Origin: Bacteroides timonensis
GTDB lineage: Bacteria; Bacteroidota; Bacteroidia; Bacteroidales; Bacteroidaceae
NCBI RefSeq assembly: GCF_000513195.1
Contig: NZ_CBVI010000057.1
Location: forward strand, 1 to 64,000
Length of the DNA: 64,000 nucleotides
Direction of reading: 5' to 3'
Shown piece by piece: positions 34,909-44,134 of this stretch; positions within the stretch are counted from its first letter, which is position 1, and each line of letters begins with the position of its first letter. The notes beneath the pieces are model-generated. The model saw only the letters and a program-made list of their open reading frames with translations. It was not told the DNA's origin and did no database searches. The position numbers were made by a program, and so were the translations under genes.

Positions 34909-36822
34909 ATGAAAAATCTGACTAAATGGTTTATAGCGGCATTTGTGGGAGTCTCAACTCTTACCACATCTTGTGTCGATCAGATAAAATTTGGTGATAG
35001 TTTCCTGGAGAAAGCACCTGATACGGGTGATATGAATCAAGACACTATTTTTGGCAAAGCCGATTATGCGCGGGCTTTCTTGTGGAATACCTATTCTAAG
35101 ATGTACTATGGACTTGCCACGAACTGGAATGACGTTGACGGTAAAATGAATACCGGAATGTTCGAGGTTTTGTCCGACTGCTGGCATAGCCACAATTCTT
35201 GGGACGGCATCAATCGTAAGTACTATTCGGGAGCATACAAGGCCAGTGATGAAGACAATGATTCTGATACCCGCTTCAATTACAAGAAGGAAGAGTGTTG
35301 GGAGGCTATCCGTTCTGCATGGATGTTCATTGAAAACGTGGGGCGTGTGCCTGATATGGATGATGCCGAGAAGAGCCGTCTGACGGCGGAAGCAAAGGCT
35401 ATCATCGCTTCCCGCTATTTCGACCTTTTCCGCCATTTTGGAGGTCTGCCGTTAGTGGAACAGACTTATGGAGTGCAGATAAGTTATGAATTGCCGCGTG
35501 CTACGGCGGAAGAGACTGCAAACTTTATTGTGAAATTACTGGATGAGGCGGCTGCAACTTTGCCTTGGGACTTGGGAACGGATGATGCCAATTGGCAGGG
35601 ACGTTTCACGAAAGCTGCGGCCATGGGATTGAAGTGTAAAGTGTTGCTGTTTGCAGCCAGCCCGCTGTTCAATGACAACGAGGCCTACTGTTCGGAGAAT
35701 CCGCAGGTAGCTGTGGAGAACCGTCAGGTGTGGTATGGCAGCTATAATGCCGAATGGTGGAACCGTTGCTGGCAGGCTTGTGTCGATTTCTTCCAGGAAC
35801 TGGATAGGAGTGGTTACTACTCACTGATGCAGGCCAATGCTGCCACATCTTCCGGATATCGCTCAGCCTTTAATAATGCTTACTTTGTACGTTCCGGCAA
35901 TACTGAGTTGCTGATGTCTACGCGAATCATCGGCAAGTACAACTGGGAATGGTGGTACTATTGGGGCGAATGGGTGACTTTTGGAGGATATACACCGACT
36001 TTGGAGTATATGCAGATGTTCCCTATGAGTGATGGAAAGCCTTTCACCGATGACTACTTGAAAGAGGGCGCTTATCCTTTCTTTGAGAAGAATGACTACA
36101 ACCAGCCGGTACGTGACCCGCGCCTCTATGAAACCATGCTGGTGAATGGGGCTGCTTATGGCGACCATGCTGCAGAGTTGTGGATCGGAGGCCGTGAAAA
36201 CATAGACCAGACACGCCTTGAAACGGGACAGACTGCTACGGGATTCCGTAATTATAAGTTCTTTAAAGAAGGTAAAAATAGCTTGGCCGGCAAATATCTG
36301 GAATGGCCTTACTTACGCTTGGCTGAACTCTATCTGATTTATGCGGAAGCTTGCCTGCAAGCTAAGAATGACTTGGCTGGTGCCATTAAAAACGTGAATG
36401 TGGTACGTAGCCGTGTAGGCTTGGGTGACTTGAACGCTTGTAATCCTGACAAGCATCTGATGTCCGACAAGGATGCCTTGCTCGAAGAAATTCTTCGGGA
36501 ACGGGCTTGTGAATTGGGATTGGAGGATGTACGTTTCTTCGACATGATCCGTTATAAACGGGATGATTTGTTCAGAAAACCCTTGCATGGATTGCGCATC
36601 TATCGTAATGACGGAGGGGGTGACAAGCCTTGGAGTGGAACAGACGGAAACGCCTCCGCATTTCCCGAAAAGCCTTCTGCTTTCAGATATGAGGTGTTTA
36701 CGCTCGGCAACAGTTCACGTTCTTGGTGGACGAACTTCAGTCCGAAATGGTATTTGGCTGCTTTTCCGCCTTCGGAAGTGAACAAAGGATATGGACTGAC
36801 TCAAAATCCGGGTTGGAACTAA
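34909..36822 (+). CDS. SusD-like lipoprotein (pair 1 of the PUL)
   Basis: 637 residues from the ATG at 34909 (a TTG at 34900 would only add three residues). Lipobox GVSTLTTSC|VDQ. RagB/SusD features: RYFDLFRHFGGLPLVEQTYG, PYLRLAELYLIYAEACLQA, ILRERACELGLEDVRFFDMIRY, and the C-terminal LTQNPGWN. The surface is rich in aromatic residues (WEWWYYWGEW, WWNRCWQAC), consistent with glycan stacking. It partners the SusC encoded just upstream. Confidence 0.93.
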   Translation: MKNLTKWFIAAFVGVSTLTTSCVDQIKFGDSFLEKAPDTGDMNQDTIFGKADYARAFLWNTYSKMYYGLATNWNDVDGKMNTGMFEVLSDCWHSHNSWDGINRKYYSGAYKASDEDNDSDTRFNYKKEECWEAIRSAWMFIENVGRVPDMDDAEKSRLTAEAKAIIASRYFDLFRHFGGLPLVEQTYGVQISYELPRATAEETANFIVKLLDEAAATLPWDLGTDDANWQGRFTKAAAMGLKCKVLLFAASPLFNDNEAYCSENPQVAVENRQVWYGSYNAEWWNRCWQACVDFFQELDRSGYYSLMQANAATSSGYRSAFNNAYFVRSGNTELLMSTRIIGKYNWEWWYYWGEWVTFGGYTPTLEYMQMFPMSDGKPFTDDYLKEGAYPFFEKNDYNQPVRDPRLYETMLVNGAAYGDHAAELWIGGRENIDQTRLETGQTATGFRNYKFFKEGKNSLAGKYLEWPYLRLAELYLIYAEACLQAKNDLAGAIKNVNVVRSRVGLGDLNACNPDKHLMSDKDALLEEILRERACELGLEDVRFFDMIRYKRDDLFRKPLHGLRIYRNDGGGDKPWSGTDGNASAFPEKPSAFRYEVFTLGNSSRSWWTNFSPKWYLAAFPPSEVNKGYGLTQNPGWN

Positions 36823-36861
36823 TGTTTGATGGAAACATACGGTTAATAAAGAAAGAATGAT

Positions 36862-39800
36862 ATGAAAAAATATAAGATAATAGCTTTGGCTATGTTGGCT
36901 TGTGTTAGTCTGAAAGGATTGGCGCAAGTGGATAACAATGTGATTGGCAAAGTGGTTGACAAATGGGGAAATCCGGTAGAGGGCGCATTGGTCTATATCG
37001 AGAATAACCCATTAGTCGGAGTGGCTACCGACAAGAACGGACAGTTCGAGATTATAGCTGATAAAGGCAGTGTACTGAGGGTGAAAACCGGTGATGATGC
37101 TGCAAAGACGGTGGCTGTAAAGGATGGAAGGCTCATGACCATTGTGATGGACCACTCTGCGCAAAAGGTGAATTATGGATTCGGACTGACACAGACAAAT
37201 GAAGAATCTACTGGAGCGGTGTCTACTGTATATGCTGACCAGATTGACAATCGCTCTGCCATGAACATCGGCAATTCGTTATATGGCAATGTGACAGGTC
37301 TGACTACTTTGCAGAAGACCGGAACTGTCTGGGATCAGATACCTTCGATGTATATCCGCGGTCAGCAGACTTTAAATGGCAATAACGGTATCTTGCTTGT
37401 AGTGGACGGACTGGAACGAGACAATGCTTGGCAAGCCCTGAACTATATTACACCGGAAGAGGTGGAATCTGTCAGTATCTTGCGTGATGCGGCTGCCGTG
37501 GCTCTTTATGGATATAGAGGAATTAATGGGGTGGTGAACATTGTAACCAAACGTGGAAAATATAAGACGAGAGAAATCAAGTTCTCTTATGACCACTCAT
37601 TTAATACGCAGGCACGTATGCCGAAAATGGCTGATGCTTATACGTATGCTACGGCCATCAATGAGGCCTTATCCAACGATGGCAAAGGGGCCCGATACTC
37701 ACAGAATGAATTGAACGCTTTTCAAAGTGGCAAGTACCCTTATCTGTATCCGAACGTGAATTGGGCGGACGAGGTATTCCGTGACCAGGGTAATTCGGAT
37801 ATTGTGACTTTGACTTTCCGTGGAGGCTCAACAAAGATGCGCTATTTCACAATGATGAATTTGCAGAATAATAGGGGGTTCATCAAGAATGCCAATGCGA
37901 ATGAGGGGTATTCCACTCAGGACAAGTATTCGAAGGCCAACTTCCGCACTAATCTGGATATTGACTTGACTCCGAAGACACGTATGCAGGCCAACATTAT
38001 GGGAGTACTGAATGAATTCAGTCGTCCGTCTTCGGCTGGAGATAATCTGATGTATAAAGTCTATTCAGTCCCTTCGGCAGCTTTTCCTATAAAGACAGAG
38101 AATGGCTTGTGGGGAGGTAACGCCACTTGGGACGGTAACTACAATCCGGTTTATTTGGCGCAAGGACATGGATATACTAAAGGACATACTCGTGCCTTGT
38201 ATGCCGACATGACACTGAGGCAAGATTTGTCTGCTATCACCAAAGGATTGGGAGGTGCTGTTCGTGTAGGATATGACAATATTGCTTCTTACTGGGAAGA
38301 CTGGAGAGTGAAAGCCAAGTATGGCATGCAGTCGGTAAGCAAATGGGAGAATGGAGAACCTGTTGAATTCAGTAACTTTGAGGGTGGTTCGGTGAGTAGT
38401 GTCTCCGGGGACAATGCCAAACTGGACTGGCAATACCGTTCATTCAACTTTCAGGCAAATGTGGACTGGACACGCCGGTTCGGTAAACATGACCTTTATT
38501 CGATGTTGATGTATACTTATAAGTATGACAATAGGAATGGCGTAAACGTCACTTGGTATACTCAGAATGCGGCATGGTATACTCACTATGGCTACAACAA
38601 CCGCTACTTTGCGGACTTTACCTTGACTACTTCCGCTTCCAACCGATTGGATCCGGACAGCCGTTGGGGAGTGGCTCCTACCTTGGGACTGGCGTGGGTC
38701 ATCTCGAATGAAGATTTTATGAAAAAGCAGAATATCATCGACTTCATGAAACTGCGCGCTTCGTTCGGCATCATTCAGACGGACAATATCCCGTCCAACG
38801 GCTATTGGAACACGACAGTGGGCAGTGCCGGCGGTTATCCCATTCAAGAGAACTTTAATGGTGATGGCGGTTGGGCAGAAGGTCGTTTGCCGTCCTTGAA
38901 CGGAACAACGGAAAAGGCTTATAAGTATAATTTAGGTCTGGATGTATCTATGCTGAAAGGTCTGACACTGACTGTAGACGGATTCTATGAAAGACGTTCG
39001 GATATTTGGGTGAGTGCAGAAGGTAGGAACTCCTCGGTACTGGGTGCCGCATCTTCTTATGTAAATGCAGGTATTGTAGACAGTTGGGGTACTGAAATAG
39101 GACTGGACTATACAAAAAAGATTGGAGACTTCCAGCTTCGTGCGGGTGCCAACTTCTCCTATAGTCGCAACAAGGTCGTTGAGATGCTGGAATCTCCGAA
39201 AGCGTATGACTATCTTCGCAGTACAGGCAAACCGGTAGGTCAGGCTTGGGGATTGCAAGCCATCGGTTATTTTATTGATGATGCCGATATTGCTAATAGC
39301 GTACCGCAACAATTTGGTCCGGTGAAACCGGGTGACATCAAATACAAAGATGTGAATGGTGACAATGTGATTAATGAAAATGATATAGTCGCTATGGGAT
39401 ACGGATCTACATGTCCGGAAATCTATTATGGATTCAATGTCGGACTGGAATGGAAAGGATTGGGATTCAATGCTAATTTCCAAGGAGTAGGAAATTATAC
39501 GGCAAGGCTTGATAATAATTTCTATATGCCTTTGTATGACAATACATCTATTTCGCAGTATGTGTTCGAAAATCACTGGACACCGGAAAATCCGTCTGCC
39601 CGTTTCCCGCGCCTGAGCACGGAAATTGTAGATAACAATCAAAATATGATGAGTTCTGTATGGTTGGCTGACCGTTCTTTCTTGAAGTTGCGTAATTGTG
39701 AGGTTTACTACAAACTTCCGTCAGCTTGGTTGGACAAAATCAAGATGGCAAATGCGAAAGTTTACGTCAGAGGCGTTGACTTGTTCAGCATTGACAACAT

Positions 39801-39882
39801 TGATGTAATGGATCCGGAGGCTATGGGATATGTATATCCGGCTGTTCGTTCGGTACACGTCGGTCTGTCGATAGGACTTTAA
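36862..39882 (+). CDS. SusC-like TonB-linked outer-membrane protein (pair 2 of the PUL)
   Basis: 1006 residues. Signal peptide (LAMLACVSLKGLA|QVD), a short carboxypeptidase-regulatory-like domain (VIGKVVDKWGNPVEGALVYI), plug (MYIRGQQTLNGNNGILLVVDGLER, SILRDAAAVALYGYRGINGVVNIV) and barrel ending SVHVGLSIGL. It is divergent in sequence from the first SusC: the plug lacks the usual VVVxGYG segment, with NYGFGLTQTNEESTGAV in its place. It follows the first SusD by 39 bases, so the operon encodes two import channels. Confidence 0.93.
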   Translation: MKKYKIIALAMLACVSLKGLAQVDNNVIGKVVDKWGNPVEGALVYIENNPLVGVATDKNGQFEIIADKGSVLRVKTGDDAAKTVAVKDGRLMTIVMDHSAQKVNYGFGLTQTNEESTGAVSTVYADQIDNRSAMNIGNSLYGNVTGLTTLQKTGTVWDQIPSMYIRGQQTLNGNNGILLVVDGLERDNAWQALNYITPEEVESVSILRDAAAVALYGYRGINGVVNIVTKRGKYKTREIKFSYDHSFNTQARMPKMADAYTYATAINEALSNDGKGARYSQNELNAFQSGKYPYLYPNVNWADEVFRDQGNSDIVTLTFRGGSTKMRYFTMMNLQNNRGFIKNANANEGYSTQDKYSKANFRTNLDIDLTPKTRMQANIMGVLNEFSRPSSAGDNLMYKVYSVPSAAFPIKTENGLWGGNATWDGNYNPVYLAQGHGYTKGHTRALYADMTLRQDLSAITKGLGGAVRVGYDNIASYWEDWRVKAKYGMQSVSKWENGEPVEFSNFEGGSVSSVSGDNAKLDWQYRSFNFQANVDWTRRFGKHDLYSMLMYTYKYDNRNGVNVTWYTQNAAWYTHYGYNNRYFADFTLTTSASNRLDPDSRWGVAPTLGLAWVISNEDFMKKQNIIDFMKLRASFGIIQTDNIPSNGYWNTTVGSAGGYPIQENFNGDGGWAEGRLPSLNGTTEKAYKYNLGLDVSMLKGLTLTVDGFYERRSDIWVSAEGRNSSVLGAASSYVNAGIVDSWGTEIGLDYTKKIGDFQLRAGANFSYSRNKVVEMLESPKAYDYLRSTGKPVGQAWGLQAIGYFIDDADIANSVPQQFGPVKPGDIKYKDVNGDNVINENDIVAMGYGSTCPEIYYGFNVGLEWKGLGFNANFQGVGNYTARLDNNFYMPLYDNTSISQYVFENHWTPENPSARFPRLSTEIVDNNQNMMSSVWLADRSFLKLRNCEVYYKLPSAWLDKIKMANAKVYVRGVDLFSIDNIDVMDPEAMGYVYPAVRSVHVGLSIGL

Positions 39883-39921
39883 CCGGAAGTTTAATCTTGA
39901 AACTAAAAAACTTACTACGAT

Positions 39922-41598
39922 ATGAAAATAAAGAATATATGTTTCGGTATAGTTTGTGCAGCCATGTTGTCGGCATGTACTGACAAGATGGACTATCATG
40001 AATATACCAACTATGATAAGGATTATGTTTTTGCCGACTTCGGCCGCACTGCGGGTTTTGTGAATAATATCTATTCTTACCTGGATTATGACTTGCCCGG
40101 GCTGACTTCGTTGGCTTCTGCTTGCGATGAGGCTGAAATGGCATTGACCTATTCTTCGGTACTTGACTATACCAATGGAAACTGGTCTGCTCTAAATAGC
40201 AAGTCTAATTGGGGGTATTATACGGCTATCCGTGCTGCCAATTATTTTCTGAAGGAAACGGCGAATCTGGACTTCTATGATTTGCGCTTCACGCAGGATT
40301 ATCAGGCACAGATGAACCGCTTCAACCGTTATCAGTATGAAGTCCGCTTGCTGCGTGCTTATTACTATTTCTTGTTGGTTCGTGCCTACGGGGATGTTCC
40401 TTTTACAACAGAGGTGCTTACGGAGGCTGAAGCCAATTCTATAACACGTACTTCGGCTTCTGAAATATTTGATTTTATCTTGTCTGAATGTGATGCTGTA
40501 GCGGCAGAGTTGCCGGTCAAGTATTCCGGTCTGGATGGTGACGCTGCCGGTGGGGTTACAAATCCTGAGACCGGACGCGTGACACGCGGAACGGCATTGG
40601 CACTGAAGGCACGTGCTGCCCTTTACCGTGCCAGCAAACTGTTCAACGAGGGCCAAGACAAGAATCTCTGGAAAGAAGCTGCAGAGGCCAACCTGCAAGT
40701 GATTAACTATTGTGCCGGAAATGGTATCAGTCTTGGCAAATATACGGCCCTTTGGGGAGCAGACAACTACAAGGCGTCGGAAGTGATTTTTGCCCGTCGG
40801 GTGGGAGATACCAATTCTCCGGAATGGTATAACTTCCCGGTAGGAATGGAGAACGGTAATTCCGGCAACTGTCCTACACAGACTTTGGTTGATGCTTATG
40901 AAATGCAGAACGGCGGAGAGCCGGATGCTAATAACCCGTATGCAGGAAGAGATCCGCGTTTCAAGATGACCATTGCCGTGAATGGAGATGAGTGGCCTGC
41001 CACTAATCCTAACCCGCTGGAGACTTATATCGGTGGACGAAATGCGGCTCCTGTTTCGTATGCCACGCCTACGGGGTACTATCTGAAGAAGTATCTTGAC
41101 GGTTCTACAGATATCAGTGACAGTGAAGGTACAGGCGGTAAGCGTCATAGTTGGATTACTTTCCGCTTGGGCGAATTCTTCCTGAATTATGCAGAAGCAA
41201 TGTACCAATATACCGGCTCTTCCGATGCAACGGCTGAAGGACTTACCATGACAGCACGGGAAGCGGTGAACAAAGTGCGCTCCCGTTCGGATGTCAAGAT
41301 GCCGGCTTTCCCTGAAGGGATGAGCGGAAGTGAATTTTGGACACGGTATAAGCGTGAACGCATGGTGGAACTCGCATTCGAGGGACATCGCTTTTGGGAT
41401 GTCAGACGTTGGAAGGAAGGCGGTTTCACAAGTATTCTGCGCATGGAGATTACGAAGAAGGCTGATGATTCGTTCTCATACAAGAAGGTGAGCAAGTCAC
41501 TGGTTTGGGACGACAAGATGTATCTCTTCCCGATACCGGACTTTGAGATACGGAATAATCCGAAGCTGATACAGAATCCCGGTTGGGAAATAAAATAG
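39922..41598 (+). CDS. SusD-like lipoprotein (pair 2 of the PUL)
   Basis: 558 residues with lipobox CAAMLSAC|TDK. SusD/RagB motifs: YEVRLLRAYYYFLLVRAYGDVPF, GEFFLNYAEAMYQY, KRERMVELAFEGHRFWDVRRWKE, and the C-terminal LIQNPGWEIK. It pairs with the SusC that ends 39 bases upstream. It is shorter than the first SusD of the operon and less rich in tryptophan, so the two pairs may prefer different oligosaccharide lengths or branches. Confidence 0.93.
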   Translation: MKIKNICFGIVCAAMLSACTDKMDYHEYTNYDKDYVFADFGRTAGFVNNIYSYLDYDLPGLTSLASACDEAEMALTYSSVLDYTNGNWSALNSKSNWGYYTAIRAANYFLKETANLDFYDLRFTQDYQAQMNRFNRYQYEVRLLRAYYYFLLVRAYGDVPFTTEVLTEAEANSITRTSASEIFDFILSECDAVAAELPVKYSGLDGDAAGGVTNPETGRVTRGTALALKARAALYRASKLFNEGQDKNLWKEAAEANLQVINYCAGNGISLGKYTALWGADNYKASEVIFARRVGDTNSPEWYNFPVGMENGNSGNCPTQTLVDAYEMQNGGEPDANNPYAGRDPRFKMTIAVNGDEWPATNPNPLETYIGGRNAAPVSYATPTGYYLKKYLDGSTDISDSEGTGGKRHSWITFRLGEFFLNYAEAMYQYTGSSDATAEGLTMTAREAVNKVRSRSDVKMPAFPEGMSGSEFWTRYKRERMVELAFEGHRFWDVRRWKEGGFTSILRMEITKKADDSFSYKKVSKSLVWDDKMYLFPIPDFEIRNNPKLIQNPGWEIK

Positions 41599-41624
41599 GA
41601 TGTTGAATCTATAATTCTAAGAAC

Positions 41625-42515
41625 ATGAAATTGAATTTGAAATATATAGCCGTGGCATGCGCAATCACTTGCATGACCGGCTGTGATGACAAGCTTGAAG
41701 TGTTTGAAGTGACGGGAGCGAGTGCTGCTCCTGTTGCCATAGCTGCCTCGGCTGTTCAGACAGAGGCATTGCCGGGAGAAATCAAACTGAAGTGGACTGC
41801 TCCGCAGGAGGACTTCGCCTATATGAAGATAAAGTATAACGACCCTTTGCAGAAGAAGGATGTGTACAAGATCGTCTCGAAAGGAACTACCGAGCTGCTG
41901 ATTGAAGGCACACGTGCCCGTTTCGGTGATTACTCTTTCTTCTTCCAGACGTTTAATGCTGCGCATCAGGGAAGTGCCGTTACGGAAGTGAAGGCAAAGT
42001 CGGGAGTCGCCCCGGCCACTCTGACTGAAGTGAAACGCACAAAAGTGGAGCTGACGGCAGAACAACTTAGTTCCAATCAGCCGGAACCGACAGAAGGTCC
42101 TATCAAGGATTTGCTGGACGGAAACACTGGGACTTTCTTCCACACTCGTTGGTCGTCTCCGCAGGTGGATTTGCCGCATTACATCCAAGTGAGCTTTAAT
42201 GAAGAGCATGAAGACTTTGCTATAAAGTACACCACGCGAAATGTGGGCAACAAAGACGGATTTCCGACCGTTGCCGAATTGCAAATTAGTAATGACGGTG
42301 AGAACTGGGAAACGCTGTCCACATTGAGCGGACTGCCTACAACCAGTGTTACTGATTATACGTCTGCCTTTGTAATGCCGGGCAAGAAGTTTAAATATTT
42401 CCGTTTCAATGTGACAGCGGCCAGTCAGAACAGCAAATACTTCCACATGTCTGAATTTTCTTTCTACGATGTGGATGTGGAGGTGTATGATCCTGAAACA
42501 GTGCCTCTGGATTAA
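41625..42515 (+). CDS. Surface glycan-binding lipoprotein with discoidin-like domain
   Basis: 296 residues. Lipobox AITCMTGC|DDK. The N-terminal part (about 40-130, PGEIKLKWTAPQEDFAYMKIKY) resembles the DUF4959/fibronectin-like module seen at this PUL position. The C-terminal part (about 150-290) looks like an F5/8 type C (discoidin) domain: IKDLLDGNTGTFFHTRW, HYIQVSFNE, LQISNDGENWETL, FKYFRFNVTA. It is encoded after SusD as is usual for surface glycan-binding proteins (SusE/F position), so it probably tethers the polysaccharide at the cell surface. Confidence 0.8.
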   Translation: MKLNLKYIAVACAITCMTGCDDKLEVFEVTGASAAPVAIAASAVQTEALPGEIKLKWTAPQEDFAYMKIKYNDPLQKKDVYKIVSKGTTELLIEGTRARFGDYSFFFQTFNAAHQGSAVTEVKAKSGVAPATLTEVKRTKVELTAEQLSSNQPEPTEGPIKDLLDGNTGTFFHTRWSSPQVDLPHYIQVSFNEEHEDFAIKYTTRNVGNKDGFPTVAELQISNDGENWETLSTLSGLPTTSVTDYTSAFVMPGKKFKYFRFNVTAASQNSKYFHMSEFSFYDVDVEVYDPETVPLD

Positions 42516-42533
42516 TTAAAATAGAATGCAATT

Positions 42534-44039
42534 ATGAAAAAGAACAAAATAGTGGTAGCTGTCTGCATGGCAGCTGCCCTCATCGGCGGATTGTCCGGCT
42601 GTGATGATAGTAAGGATTTCAGCTATAAGGGAAACTTGGACTTAAACCAATTGGTTCTTACTCAGGCACGTGAAGCTTGGGTGGGCGGAGAATGCAATAT
42701 AACCGTTCCGGCTTTAAAATATAGTGCGGATGCAACTGTAGCAAACTATTCCTATAAATTAGGGATGTCGTTGTATCAAGGACGTACTGCGGGAACGGAT
42801 GTTTCTGCTGACCTTGTGATTGATGCCGATACGCTGGGCAAAGCCATTGCAAAGTCATCGGAAGGTGGACTTTATGAAAAATATGCGGGTGCAGTCTTGC
42901 TGCCCGCACAGTTCTATCGTTTGTCTACAGACAAATTGGTGTTGTCGGCGGGAAGTGCCAAGTCGGAGGATGCCTCGTTGCTTATTTACTCCGAGGACTT
43001 GATTGCTTATGTGCAGGATGAACTGAAAGCGGATGTATCTTATGTGTTGCCCGTCAGAATTTCAGAATCATCTTCTTATGATATCAATCCAAAAACAAGT
43101 ACGCTGATGTACTTCGTTAGTGTCACGTATGTAGAACCTGAGTTCGGGCCTGAATATTATCCGGTGGAAGATGAAGCCGCTATAGGCGATGCTTATGCAG
43201 ATACTGATTTGAAGTTGGTGTGGCACGATGAGTTTAATGGCACGGGAATCCCTGACCCGGAGGTTTGGCGATTTGAAGAAGGCTTTTGCCGTAATCAAGA
43301 AGCCCAGTGGTATTATGATCAGAATGCCATTTGTAAAGATGGAGCGTTAGTCATTACAGGCAAGCAGGAACAAATCAAGAATCCTAATTACGAGGCAGGT
43401 AGCAGTGACTGGAAAAAGAATCGTGAATACGCTGAATATACTTCAAGTAGTATTGTGACGAAGAATTATCGTTTCCGCAAAGGCACGATGGTGGTGAGGG
43501 CGAAAATCCCTACAGCATCGGGGGCATGGCCAGCCATTTGGACTACAGGTGGAAGCACGGACAGCTGGTGCTGGGAATGGCCTCTTGGCGGTGAAATAGA
43601 TTTACTGGAATATTATTATGTAGGTGATAAGCAGAGTATACATGCCAATGCTTGTTGGGGTAGCGATACTCGCTGGAGTGGTAAATGGGATTCTTATAAT
43701 CGTCCTTTGGCTGACTTTGAAGCTAATGACAGGAATTGGGGGGACAAATATCATATCTGGCGTATGGACTGGGATGATGATTATATCAAACTCTATTTGG
43801 ATGATGAGTTGATGAACGAAATAGATCTGAACAATACGGGTAATGGTACCGGAGGTCTTAGTGACTGGTGGAGAGGATCTTGGAGAAATCCATTTAGAGA
43901 TGCCGGTAATGAAGGTGAAGGTTTCGGCCAACAGATATTCCTGAATCTTGCATTGGGAAGTAATGGTGGAACTCCGGATCTTGCACAATTCCCGTTGGAA
44001 TATCATGTAGACTATGTACGGGTGTATCAGCATGAGTAG
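42534..44039 (+). CDS. GH16 endo-glycanase lipoprotein with N-terminal DUF1735-like domain
   Basis: 501 residues. Lipobox LIGGLSGC|DDS places it on the cell surface. An N-terminal DUF1735-like module (about 40-200) precedes a GH16 domain (about 225-500). The GH16 catalytic signature is GEIDLLEYY: E354 nucleophile, D356, E359 acid/base. The flanking GAWPAIWTTGG and YHIWRMDWDDDYIKLYLDDEL are typical of laminarinase-like GH16. In this context an endo-beta-1,3-galactanase is more likely than a beta-glucanase, but the family covers both. It probably makes the first cut outside the cell. Last gene before the terminator at 44054. Confidence 0.88.
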   Translation: MKKNKIVVAVCMAAALIGGLSGCDDSKDFSYKGNLDLNQLVLTQAREAWVGGECNITVPALKYSADATVANYSYKLGMSLYQGRTAGTDVSADLVIDADTLGKAIAKSSEGGLYEKYAGAVLLPAQFYRLSTDKLVLSAGSAKSEDASLLIYSEDLIAYVQDELKADVSYVLPVRISESSSYDINPKTSTLMYFVSVTYVEPEFGPEYYPVEDEAAIGDAYADTDLKLVWHDEFNGTGIPDPEVWRFEEGFCRNQEAQWYYDQNAICKDGALVITGKQEQIKNPNYEAGSSDWKKNREYAEYTSSSIVTKNYRFRKGTMVVRAKIPTASGAWPAIWTTGGSTDSWCWEWPLGGEIDLLEYYYVGDKQSIHANACWGSDTRWSGKWDSYNRPLADFEANDRNWGDKYHIWRMDWDDDYIKLYLDDELMNEIDLNNTGNGTGGLSDWWRGSWRNPFRDAGNEGEGFGQQIFLNLALGSNGGTPDLAQFPLEYHVDYVRVYQHE

Positions 44040-44053
44040 GTAATGAAGTCTGT

Positions 44054-44112
44054 TATATCCCGTATTGTCGGAAGTCTTATTAACTTTTGGATAATACGGG
44101 ATATATTGTTTT
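44054..44112 (+). terminator. Strong rho-independent terminator inside the PUL
   Basis: A 13-bp perfect stem TATATCCCGTATT/AATACGGGATATA (44054-44066 with 44093-44105) is followed by TTGTTTTTTTT. It lies between the GH16 lipoprotein gene and the GH43-GH16 gene, whose start is only about 20 bases further. Confidence 0.8.
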
Positions 44113-44134
44113 TTTTGAGGTAATAAATAATAGG

